Origin: Emydura subglobosa
Taxonomy: Eukaryota; Chordata; Testudines; Chelidae
DNA: 64,000 nucleotides
Direction of reading: 5' to 3'
Assembly: GCA_007922225.1 (NCBI GenBank)
Contig: ML679961.1
Coordinates: 74,102,652 to 74,166,651 of the forward strand
Position 1 is the stretch's first letter. Every line of letters begins with the position of its first letter. The notes under the pieces are model-generated. The model saw only the letters and a list, made by a program, of their open reading frames with translations. It was not told where the DNA came from and did no database searches. The position numbers and the translations under genes were made by a program. Below, piece after piece: positions 25,833-35,999 of this stretch.

Positions 25833-26177
25833 CTAGATCTGGTCATTTTGAAACTTCCTTTTATCTTGAATCCAAACTAAAAGTTGAAATTTCAAATTTT
25901 CCATGAAACAAAAATTCTGATTTTTTTCCCCCAGATATATCGGAACAAAATTATCTAAGTGCTTCATTTTGATATAGCCAAAAAAAGCATTTTGTTTCTA
26001 TGCATTATAATAATATAGTCAAAATAAAGCACTTTGATCTCACCAGAAGAAATGTTTCAATAAGACTTATTCAAAAAAGTCAACAAAATCAATTTTGAAC
26101 TGTTTCATTTTGTCTAATTAGAATTTTTTGAGAGAAAACTGTTCCATGGGAAAACTGTTGACCAGCTCTACTGCTGA
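25833..26177. repeat. AT-rich quasi-palindromic dispersed repeat, copy B
   Basis: Same style as 10978-11408: many self-complementary A/T words (TTTCAAATTTTCCATGAAAC) and a shared end phrase, GGGAAAACTGTTGACCAGCT followed by CTACTGCTGA. Copy A has GGAAAACTGTTCCTCAGCCA then GCTCTATTGCTGA. The shared end in the same orientation makes a common family likely. Confidence 0.5.
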
Positions 26178-26213
26178 TTTATAGATAATGCTACATATTC
26201 TTATATGCCAAAA

Positions 26214-26280
26214 GATGACCCTTTTTCTATTAACTATTTACATTTTATTTATGTAAATAGTTAATAGAAAGAAGGTCATG
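26214..26280. repeat. 30-nt-arm hairpin
   Basis: 26214-26243 and 26251-26280 are reverse complements at 27 of 30 positions, with 20 consecutive matches next to a 7-nt loop (TTTATTT). It sits 37 bp beyond the AT-rich repeat. It could be a minimal foldback element, a structured RNA, or a palindrome formed by template switching. Confidence 0.85.
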
Positions 26281-28169
26281 TTATATATATAGATACACAC
26301 TCAAACAGCACACCTTACAACTTTAATGGCCTTTGGATCAGTCTCATAATTATTTTAATTTTTAAATGAATAGTAATTTTTTTCCTATAGTTTCCCTTGG
26401 AGGGTTCTCTCTGAGCTTGTGACATGCCTCACATCTGCTACTAACTGTATTTTAACTTAATAGCTAATTGGCTTTCGTTTTATTTTATCATTTCTCTCAA
26501 TAAATAAAATGAATTATGAAATGTATTCCTGAAAGATTTGTTTTAAGCGTAAAGCTTCCTTCTTTATTTATTTTCTTCTGTGATGGGTTTTGGGATTCCT
26601 AAATGCAGCAAGAAGTTATTTCCAAACTGTTTATCCTTTTTAATATTAAAACTAGCAGGGTTTAATTTGATGTCTAGGAAATTAAATCACAGTTGATAAT
26701 AAAAACATGTAAAATTCATTGGTTAAGAAAACAGAAGATGTTCTGCAAAGGTCAGCATGCATAATGTAAAATTATTTGTGTGTGAATTAATGGAATAGTG
26801 GCTAACAAATGCTTTGTGATACAAGACTGTGGCTCCAGGCTAAAATACTCTGTCAAAGGCAATTTTTCAAAGTCATTGCATAACCGCTAGTTTGTTTTTA
26901 ATAAATGGAGCTAAGCAAGATAACTAATTAATATTTCTGGAATTAGTTAAGAGGTGAGTCTGCTCAGATTCTAATCACAAATGACATAGAGAGAATTAAT
27001 TGTTCAGAAGACTGGCATATGCAAATGTAATTGTTTTTCTTTCTGTGTCCTACACCATTTTTGAAAAAGAAGATGTGAATGTGCATTAGATCATTAAAAA
27101 CACACAAGGAAGGCCCTGTTTACTCCTCTCTCGGCAGTCTCCCCAATCCATGCTTTAGCTCATCACTTTCTAGACCTCATACTTCCATAGAAAAGCCTGA
27201 AAACGTAAATCAGGTGCACTCTAAAGACCTGAAAAACAGAAAGCAAAGAGAAAGACCCTAAATTATTTATTTATTTAGTGATCTTTATATTATTAAGCCA
27301 ATCTCTTGATTTTTGGAGGGACTCATGATTTTTGAATGCTTGGCGGTTGCAACACTGGGAAACATTGCTCTTCTGTCATCATTTCCCTGGTGTTCTGCCT
27401 ACTTTTCTGTTTTTCCTACTACTTGCTGTTTTGTTCCTTCTTTCTCTTTCTGCCACTTTTAAACCTTGATTTTTTTTCCCTACTCTGTTGCTTACTCCTA
27501 GAAGAACCTCCCATTTCCTGTGTGTCCTTCAAATACATCCTCTAAACCCTCTTTCTCTTTGCTTTCCACCATAACCTCCACTTCTATGTTTTGTAGTTTA
27601 CCCCTCCACTCCTTCTCCCTACCTCATTATTAGCAGTTCAGTAAAATGATAGGACTTACCCACAATACTCTACAACATCATTATCCCTTCCATCCATATC
27701 TGTCGTCTGTTTGTCCATCTATCTTAGAGTTTACCATTGCGTCCCTCTCCATAATATTTAAGGCCTGAGGCATTAGGCACCCAAATATATTTTGAGGATC
27801 TAGGACGAAGTGCTTCTCTTCATTTTTTATGTTTATTTGATGTCAGCTGCAAGTTTTTTGGGCTAGTGGCCATCCAATTATTTTCTTCAATCAATTCTTC
27901 ACACTGCTGTGTGCCAGTTTGTGCCACATATTTTGTGCATTTCATATCTGTGATGCAAAGTGTTTTATAAATGTATGATACCACTTATTATTCAGACAAT
28001 CCTGTTAATCAAGTACTATAGTCCTTTCCTGTACTTTCAGGTAAATGCTGCTCATTTCCCTGGCCATAAAGAGTCATCTTGCAAGAGGGATGGGATTTGG
28101 GGATTCATACAAGACATGCAATCACCTCTGGGTTTTCTCCACATCACTGTATAGTAACGAGTTGAGAGC
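26281..28169. other. no gene seen
   Basis: AT-rich DNA. Near 27955 a short phrase (GCAAAGTGTTTTATAAATGT then TTATTATT) resembles an L2/MIR tail. Nothing else is supported. Confidence 0.4.
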
Positions 28170-28520
28170 ATGTGCAGCTGTAAGGCTTGTCCCTGCACAG
28201 ATCCATCACTTATTCCACTTATATATGAAAGAGTGCAAGAACTGCAAAGATTACTCAGCTCTGAAACTAGAGGACCAGTCATGGAGTATGTCGCCCATGG
28301 AGCCAGCTTACCTTTATTGTGTTCACTGCTTTCCATTATATTCAGCAATAATGCAAGGAACCTACAGACCTGTGTGCTGTAAGACATTAGCTTCAGCAAG
28401 TTAGCAAAAGGCTTGAGGCCTATGAACATTGAACAGATAAACTTTAAACACATAAATGGCCTAATGGAAAACCCCAAGTATGGGGGAGCTGAAAATAAAG
28501 TGTTTAAGAAGAATTTCTAA
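28170..28520 (+). other. unidentified open frame with one internal stop
   Basis: From the ATG at 28170 the frame is open for 70 codons, has a TAA at 28380-28382, then stays open for 45 more codons to a TAA near 28518. The later part reads protein-like (KLAKGLRPMNIEQINFKHIN). The opposite strand is also open (28477-28052, 141 codons), which weakens a coding reading. An upstream in-frame stop sits at 28155. I do not recognise the product; it may be chance or a decayed exon or retropseudogene. Confidence 0.2.
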
Positions 28521-29507
28521 CCACAGGTACATGATCAAACCACAGAAGTGTCATGGCAACAAATTGATGTACATAACAGGTACGTGAGCTACATCTGCAG
28601 ATACCTAAACACAAGAGGGCCATGGTGTCAAATTGACATACATAATAATAAGTTGAGAATGCTGATATATTAACCTATAGGAGAAGGACACTACAACATT
28701 AGTAAGATAAGGAATTACAAATAAGGAAAAGGGGGAAATCTCCTACTGAATATGCATCAACATAGTGGCATTAGTGTATTATATTATAACAGTTATATTC
28801 CAGCCTAGGGACAATAGGAAAAGGAGATGTAGTTCTTAGGAGGTGCCAGAATGATGGCCACTGGTAATGAGGGGGAAGGTGATGGTGATGAAGAAGCTGT
28901 TGGCTAACATTTCAGGTTGTTCTACAAGGGATGATGTGAGTATATGGATGTGCAGATGTACATTCTATAGTACTTCTATCAACCTTACTGAGTTGGGGTG
29001 TTTGAGACTGTGCTAAATGTATTAATAAACTATTTGTAATTATAGAAGAGCTCCTATATTGTGTGTGTTGTAACTGTGCATGTTGGGATTTAAATTATAT
29101 AATAATTTGAATAATACTGGACCTGATCTTGGGACGAGAACCTGTCAACCCTCAAAGCAATAACTGGGAATTTTTAAGTAATCAATATATATAATCTATA
29201 GATGGGATACAAGTATTTCTGTTGCTACTTTGCTAACTGGGAGGAGAGGTTTCCTGCCCCTCCTCATATCTAGAGAGATTCACAAAGCACATATTCCATC
29301 TGCTTAAGCTGTATGCTGGGGAGAGGATTTGGGCCTTTAGTAAATGTGCTACAGAGGAGTTGTTGTTGTGACAAAAAGGCTAACACATTTACCCTATGTG
29401 TGAGCTCAACTGTAGGCAAGTGGATAAAAGTTTATAAAAGGTTTCAGTCACATATACCAATAAGAGTTGATGGGAAAGAAGTCCAGTTGCTACCACACTA
29501 AGTATTA
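28521..29507. other. no gene seen
   Basis: Unclassified sequence up to the truncated 5' edge of the gypsy element. Confidence 0.4.
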
Positions 29508-29639
29508 GGCCTGACTGCCACTGTTCCAACCCCAAGGCATGGCTCTCCACATCTTGGTTTCTGACAGCTTGGGAAGACTTTCCCCATCAGGCCCAGTGAC
29601 CAAGATGGCTCTCCTATGCCCACATGTACCCCATATAGT

Positions 29640-30631
29640 TGAAAGGAAATCTCCAGGTACTCCCACTATTGAGATGATGGAGCTAGTTCAAAGTCTCCAG
29701 AACCAAGTTTACCAGTAACAATGGGAAAATGCCTTCTGGGCTCACAGGTCCTAGTGGTCTTGAGCCCCCATCCCACGATTAGCCATGTCAGCCCGAAGAT
29801 CCACTACAATAGGGATTTGATGGGAACTGTCAGAAGTTCCAGGGATTTCTCAATAAATGTTTCCTACTGTTCCTGTTGCTCTCAGCAAAGTACCTGAATG
29901 ACCAAAGAGAGGTAAGGGGGTCATCATCAGCTTATTGATAGGCAAAGCACTGGATTGGGTACTGCTACTCCAGGATAAAGGAGATCCGATTATCCATGAT
30001 GTTGATGAATTTTTTGTTTCCTTTTGATCATGTTTGATGACCCAACTGTGCCCACTCTGACAAAGTCATCCTACTCAGACAAAGCCCTCAACTCATTGTG
30101 GCCTATGCCAGCCGTTTCCACAAGGTTGCTGACATGACCTGGAATAAAGCAGCCTAGATTTATTATTTCTACGTAGGTCTCAATGACAAGATTAAAGATA
30201 GGCTGGGTTGATCCCCCACACTGCATTATTCCCCAACAATGAGCTGTCATCCAAATTGTCGATCAGCTGTTGGAGCAACGTCAGGAAAGAAAGAAAAGAC
30301 ATACGCTCTGCCCTATTCCCTCACCCCAGATGATACAAAGGCACCTCTCAAGTTAAGGGAAAAATATTGTCGTTTGAGTGGCCTACTATGCCTATCCTGT
30401 TTCGAACAAGGCCACTTTTCCACTCAGTGCCCTCTCAATTCCTGTTCTACAGCTAGTTTGGGAAGACAAGTGAGTTTAGCTTCAGTAAAGAAGACACAGC
30501 TGGACAGAATAGTAGAACTGGGTTTCCAAGCAGACCCCTTCTGTTGCCTATGTGCAACCCCTAACTGCCACTGCCAGTGGCTAATCTCACCTTCAGATCA
30601 AGCTCCTACTTTGGGTCCTGTCTACACTTGA
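29640..30631 (+). pseudogene. gag: gypsy gag relic with CCHC zinc knuckle
   Basis: The capsid precursor that would package the element's RNA. The N-terminal region translates near 29670 as EMMELVQSLQNQVYQ followed by a stop. Middle capsid text is seen near 29915-30000 (SLLIGKALDWV). The C-terminal frame 30239-30631 holds a zinc knuckle: Cys51, Cys54, His59 and Cys64 of that frame, in C-L-S-C-F-E-Q-G-H-F-S-T-Q-C, spacing CX2CX4HX4C. At least two stops and a frame change separate these parts. Family gag proteins run about 330 residues, comparable to this span. Confidence 0.7.
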
Positions 30632-31064
30632 AATAAGGGCACCCAGTTTTCACTGATACACTGTACAGCTTCTATTAATTTCATGGACACTGAATTTGCT
30701 AAAACTAATGACCTGCCAGTGGGAAAAAAAAGCTCACTTTTGACCTGGTGGAAGCAATAGATGATGATTGCTGCCCTTGGCATTGGTTGTCTATGGGACT
30801 GCACCTGTCTATGTTGTAATTGAAGACCATCAGGAAATCCTGCGATTTAACTCAGTCATGCTTGGCATCCTCTAGCTTTCCCTTCACAAACCAAGCCTTT
30901 TCTGGAGAGCACAAGAAGCACAGCTTGAATTTGATTATTATCATCAGTGTCCAGTCCAACATGATACCAGGGACACTAGACACAATCGGATCAAGGCCAC
31001 CGTTTTCTGCACATGAGAGCTCCAAGCGAGGATCACTTGCCAATTTCTGCAAATTATAAGGGCT

Positions 31065-33625
31065 TTGAGAATGTATCCTATAAAAGAAACAGAAACCTGC
31101 ATAGGCCTTAAGAGTGCCCTAAAGGTCTCCAGGTGGAGGCCAAAATCCCCTTTGGGCAAATTTACTCTGTCAGAACCTAAGCTCGGGGCCCTATGGGAAT
31201 ACCTTGATGAAAATCTAGCAAATAATTGTATGCATCCTATCTCTCCCACTGGGACCTCAATCCTGTTTGTCATGAAAAAGGCTGATAACCTGCACCTTTG
31301 TGCCAGGCTGTCAAACCTGAACAATATCACCATAAGGAATATGTTTCCTTGCTATTGATCAATGAACCACTGGAGAGGGTTGGTTTGGCTAAAACTTTCA
31401 CTAACCTTGACTTACACATCATCTATAACCTAATCAGCACCCAAGAAGGCGATGAACAGAAAACAGCCTTTCGTACTCAGTATGGACATTTTGAGTACCT
31501 AGTCATGACTTTTGGTATCTGTAATGACCTAGCCAAATTCCAGCACTTGGTTAATGAAATCTTTAGGGAGGTTCTGGATCAATTTGTCATAATATACAAC
31601 ATTCTTTTTTTTCCCCAGAGAACTAAACCCTGCATGGTCAGCATGTCTAGTCAGTGCTCAAACATCTTTGAGCAAATGGTCTGTATGGGAAACCTGAAAA
31701 ATGTGGAAATGATCACAACTCTGTGGACTTCTTCAATTATATCATCTCCCCCGGTGGAATAAGCATGGATCCCAGAAAAGTCTCCACAGTTATGACTTGG
31801 GCTACATCCAAGCACATCCAGGGTGTCCAGTGTTCCCAAGCGTTCACCAATTTCAACAAATGATTCATTCAAAGGTGCTCACAAATGATATTCTCAATTA
31901 CCCAGCTGCTGTGGAAGAACTCTGCTTTTACCCAGACACTGGAATCCAACTGACCTTTGATCAGCTGAAGGAAGCATTTGTTGCTGAAGCAGAGGTAAAT
32001 GATTTAGAAGGATCTAGGTGTAATAGGATGAGGACAGATGCCTACAATTATATAGTTGGGGCAGTGTTATCATGGTGATGTGGGTCAAAATTACAAAATC
32101 TATTATAAGGAGATACTGGCCATCAAGGCTGCATTTCAGGAGTAGCATTACTATGTAGAAGGTGTACACTTTCCAGTTCAACCAACATCAGATACATTGG
32201 TCCCTCTTCTTTTCTAGATATAACTTCATGCTGACCTACCAGTCAGGAACCCCAAATGGCAAACCCAATGTGTTATCCCACAAAGGGGAATACCTAAGTA
32301 AGGAGGTTAAACCTTCCACTATATTGAAGACTTACTATTTTGTAATTGTGCTAGCCATCACTGATCTTTTGGCTGTAGTAAAGTCCTCTCTCCCGAAATA
32401 TCCGGTTGTGATGACATGGATGTCAGCCAATTCTGACCCAAATTTCTCAATCAAAATTTTTTCTCAGTCTGGTTCAAGGATTGCATATATGTCTCCAATG
32501 GTCCACCCTATCTAGTCATACTCTGGCTATGATTCCCCACTGGTAGTCCACTTTGGGTACTGGAAGACAGCAAAGTTGATCTCCCATAATTTTCCATAGC
32601 CAAATCTATTCCTATCCATCAAATCTTACATTTCTTCATGTGAGATGTTTGTTCAGACAAAGATTCTCATTGCCCTGATCCCACTGCAAACCTGAGCCTC
32701 TATCTCATTGGACTTCGTCATTGATCTCCCCAATTCTCAGATATGCACAGCTAGACTGGTCGTCATCAACTTCCTCACCGAAATAGCACACTTCTTTCCC
32801 TTGTTAGAAGTTCATTTATTTTTCAACTACATCTTCAAGTTCCATGGGTTACCAACCAACATTACATCTAATCAGGGGCTATGATTTGTTTCCCATTTTT
32901 TAAGAGAATTGTTCAGACTTTGGGAAGTCACCTTTCACATTTCCTCTGCTTACTCCCCACAGCTGGACAAACAATCAGAACAGATAAATCAAATTCTGAA
33001 ACAATATCTCCACTGCTTTGTCACATATCATGATGGTAATTGGTTCTGACTTTTACCCTGTTGTTGAATTTGCTTACAATAACTCCAGTCACAGATCAAT
33101 CCACCAAAGTCCTTCTATGCCACTTATGGGTTCCACCCCTGATTCCAACTATCTGAATGACCGATCTCCTGCATCCCCATGGACTCCCATTTGATTCAAC
33201 ACTTCCACTGCATCAACTCAGCCAAGGAAGGCTACAAATGATAAGCTGACCCCCATGAACAGGACCCTCCTCCCATGGCAGTCAGAGACAAAGTATGGCC
33301 CTTGATTCAACACTTGGATACCTCTTGACCATCAAGGAGACCAGACCACAGTTAATTTGGCCCATTTTGTATCATTCAACAGATCAACCTATGGCCTTCA
33401 AGCTTCAGTTATTCTGTACCATGAAGATATATCCAATATTCCAAATTTCCTTGTTCAAGAAATATGTGGCTAACTCCTTTTCTGGTTGCACACAACCACA
33501 TCGTCCTCCTCCCTCTCCCCATGCATCAGGGTCGGGAAGAATACCTGGTGAGACTGAGTCTGGATTCTAAGCTCCTCAGAGAATGACTCATGTACCTCCT
33601 GGACTGAGGATGGTGTGGCCTAGCT
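31065..33625 (+). pseudogene. pol: gypsy pol relic: RT, RNase H, integrase, chromodomain
   Basis: RT begins near 31160 (FTLSEPKLGALWEYLDENLA) and continues in another frame with EQKTAFRTQYGHFEYLVMTF near 31456-31515. The YxDD active site should lie at about 31590-31610, but the text reads IIYNILFF, so both catalytic Asp are gone. RNase H text follows (RTDAYNYIVGAV, Asp near 32037; GKPNVLSHKGEYL near 32260). Integrase shows HFGYWKTAKLI near 32550, LDFVIDLPN near 32715, SNQG at 32867-32878 (Asn replaces the second Asp) and SAYSPQLDKQSEQINQ near 32950. A chromodomain relic (EEYLV..., then LMYLLD) lies at 33538-33610. Multiple stops and frameshifts make it inactive. Confidence 0.75.
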
Positions 33626-33735
33626 GACCATTGTGGGAACCAGCCTCTAAATGCATGAACCCAACCTCTTTTGAGAATTCCATCAATGTCACCCTTATAA
33701 GCTGGGTGCAAGGACTCTGGGGATGGAGGGACATG

Positions 33736-33749
33736 GGCAAGGGGGGAAA
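33736..33749 (+). other. polypurine tract of the gypsy element
   Basis: GGCAAGGGGGGAAA directly abuts the TG start of the 3' LTR, the expected site of plus-strand DNA priming. Confidence 0.7.
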
Positions 33750-34207
33750 TGTGAGGTAAGATCATCCCTGAACTGGAGCCTGATTAAGACAGATGTGATG
33801 ATGAATCCTTCCTGTTCTAGTCTTTAGTCAATCCACAAGCTAGGAGCTGGTCTGTGGCTTTCAGGGAGTGTATATAAGCCTCAGAGGAGAAAGAGCAGCC
33901 CAGTCTACAGAATGTTACTTCATGGCTTGGAAGTCTCCTCTACCTGATAATACTGACAGACTCCACAGACCTTAGCCTGCTCCAGCCCTTCTCTGACTCC
34001 AGGCTTATTCCCTGTCCTGCTACAGCCCTGCCCTTACCCCAGCATAGTTCCCAGCCTTACTCTTGCCTTGTTTCTACCCTGCTCTTGATTCCTGACTCCA
34101 TCTCCAACTCTTGGCTCCAGTACCTGGTCCAGATGCTACTGGCCGCTAGTCCTGACTGCCACTGCTTTAACCATTAGGTCTGACCCTCCAAGTCTCAGTT
34201 TTTGACA
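33750..34207 (+). repeat. 3' LTR of the Sushi-type element
   Basis: It starts TGTGAGGTAAG and ends TTTTTGACA (TGT...ACA), 458 bp, right after a polypurine tract. A TATA box (GTATATAAG) lies at 33870-33878. The downstream part is rich in CCTGxCTCC-type pyrimidine repeats, as in the other Sushi LTR at 19401-20955. Its last ~55 bp match the 5' LTR remnant at 29508-29566. Confidence 0.7.
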
Positions 34208-34260
34208 GCTTCACAATCATGGCTGCCACCCCCACCATCTCCTGGGACACTGGGATCCAC

Positions 34261-34529
34261 TGTGACACTGCTGGTCTTTGTTGACTTAAGCCTTAGGGAT
34301 TCCTGATTAGATTGGGCCAAGGGAGGGACCTAGATGATATCATCTCCACTAGCTCTGGCTAAACCAACCATCTGGGATGTGAGACTTTGTCATCTCCCCT
34401 AGCCCACTTGTGTGCCCTTTTACTTCCTCACCTTATTTCTAGCCCTCTCCTTTTGTCTTCTGTTGAATAAAATTCTAGCTTAGTTGGCCAAGACTGTATA
34501 TTTTGCAACATTGCTTTAAGACTGTGACA
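34261..34529 (+). repeat. probable solo LTR
   Basis: Begins TGTGACACTG and ends AAGACTGTGACA, with a polyadenylation signal AATAAA at 34466-34471 and a TTGCAACATTGC stretch downstream, a normal layout for a short LTR. No clear target duplication is seen (flanks ATCCAC and AAAGAG). It follows the gypsy LTR by 53 bp. Confidence 0.45.
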
Positions 34530-35995
34530 AAAGAGGCAACTAAAAGCAATGCCATAAACAGCTCTATACTAGTACAAATTTACCAGGCCTCAGAGCAGCT
34601 GATAAGACCTTGTGCCTATGTTTCTCTAGCAGCGAGGTTGCAAGTAAGAGTCAACATCAGAAAACTGCTTTTTCATTTCTGCTGTTCTTTTCTTTCCCAC
34701 TTGTGTGCATTTGTCATCTAGAAAACAAGATGGGACTGTAACAGCAGCAACAACAACAACAGCAGCTCCGCTCCATTACAACTAACTTCTTTTTGTTTCC
34801 CCGTCAGTTATTACCACCTTTAACACCATCTAAAATAATTTTGGGGTTGAGGGTGGTTAGGGCATTCTTTCTAAAAATTCTGTCCGGCTAAAGGAAAGGG
34901 AACAAGGGATGTTATTAAAATGAAAGTCTTACATAATATTTTACATTTCAAATGCTTTAACCTCTTTTTCACTTCTCTTCTGTGTCTTTAATTAAAAGTT
35001 GAAAAGATATTTAATCATGTGTTTGCCATGGTACTAAGCAGGCTAATGTTTCTATATACCAAAACCTGAATCTTGTTTACCCCTGTTTAATGTTGGATAG
35101 TGACAGGGTCATATTAACACTTATTCCATCAAAATTAATACAACAGAGTTATGTCCATCCTTTCACTTTCTAAAAGTGTTTGAGAAACATTCAGTTCCCC
35201 TGAGCATAGATCATTGTTTAGTTTTTTTATTGTTGTTGTTGTTATTATTACTATTTTATTTATGTATGGTGGTTTTTTCTCCCCTTCTTTTCTTTTTAAA
35301 AGAGATAATATAGCATAGAGCTAAAAAACTGAATAGACACTAAGGAGCACCATAGATTCAATAAAGAGTTATTGTGTGTAATATCCCCTAGTAATATCCC
35401 CGGAATGCTTGACCAACACACTCCTGGCTTATAACTTACTCCAAAGCTTCATTGTGGGTAAATAAAAAAATATAGCGGGGTCTATAAAGAGACTCCTGTG
35501 GGTAAGCAGATGGAAAATAAAGGAACTTTAAAAAGAAAACCCTCATTCTCCGGTGCTCACATCAAGCAGCTTCATGCACCAACCAACTTTCCAGCCTGGA
35601 TCCAGCAGCAAGCAGGAAGGCACTCCGTGGTACCAAAGCTGCATGGTCACACAGTGGGAAATAAACTTTGGAGTGTGACGTGAGACCCTGCAATAAATTG
35701 GATGGTAACAAATGATGATAATCATCCGGATGATGAAGAACAACAAAGTTGTTTAATGACAGTATTGAGGGATTCATAAGCACTAAGATGGTGACTACTG
35801 TCACAGTCCCGTAGATCTGCTGCGTTTCTTGTGCCAGTTTGGAATTTCCTTTACTATTATTTCATTCTCCCAGCCATCTTTATTACCCATGTAACTATCC
35901 AAAATTATATCTTGTAGTTTATCACCATAAAGACCGGTCAGACTTTCTAACTTCATCTACAAATATACTGTTGTCTGAAGTGGTGTTGTAACCAT
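34530..35995. other. no gene seen; microsatellite patches
   Basis: Short CAG/CAA runs near 34740-34765 and a (TTG)n run near 35230. No classified repeat or gene. Confidence 0.4.
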
Positions 35996-35999
35996 TATG

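Larger units (their letters stand above)
29508..34207 (+). mobile_element. Sushi-type Ty3/gypsy retrotransposon, nearly full length
   Basis: About 4.7 kb. The left edge is the last ~59 bp of the 5' LTR (ending TTTCTGACA at 29566), homologous to the end of the 3' LTR (TTTTTGACA, 34207). Between them are gag, RT, RNase H, integrase and a chromodomain relic in the usual order, then a polypurine tract at 33736-33749. The 5' LTR is otherwise lost, so a target duplication cannot be checked. The gag and pol layout is that of the chromovirus lineage from which the mammalian PEG10/RTL genes derive. Stops and frameshifts throughout show it is dead. Confidence 0.75.
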
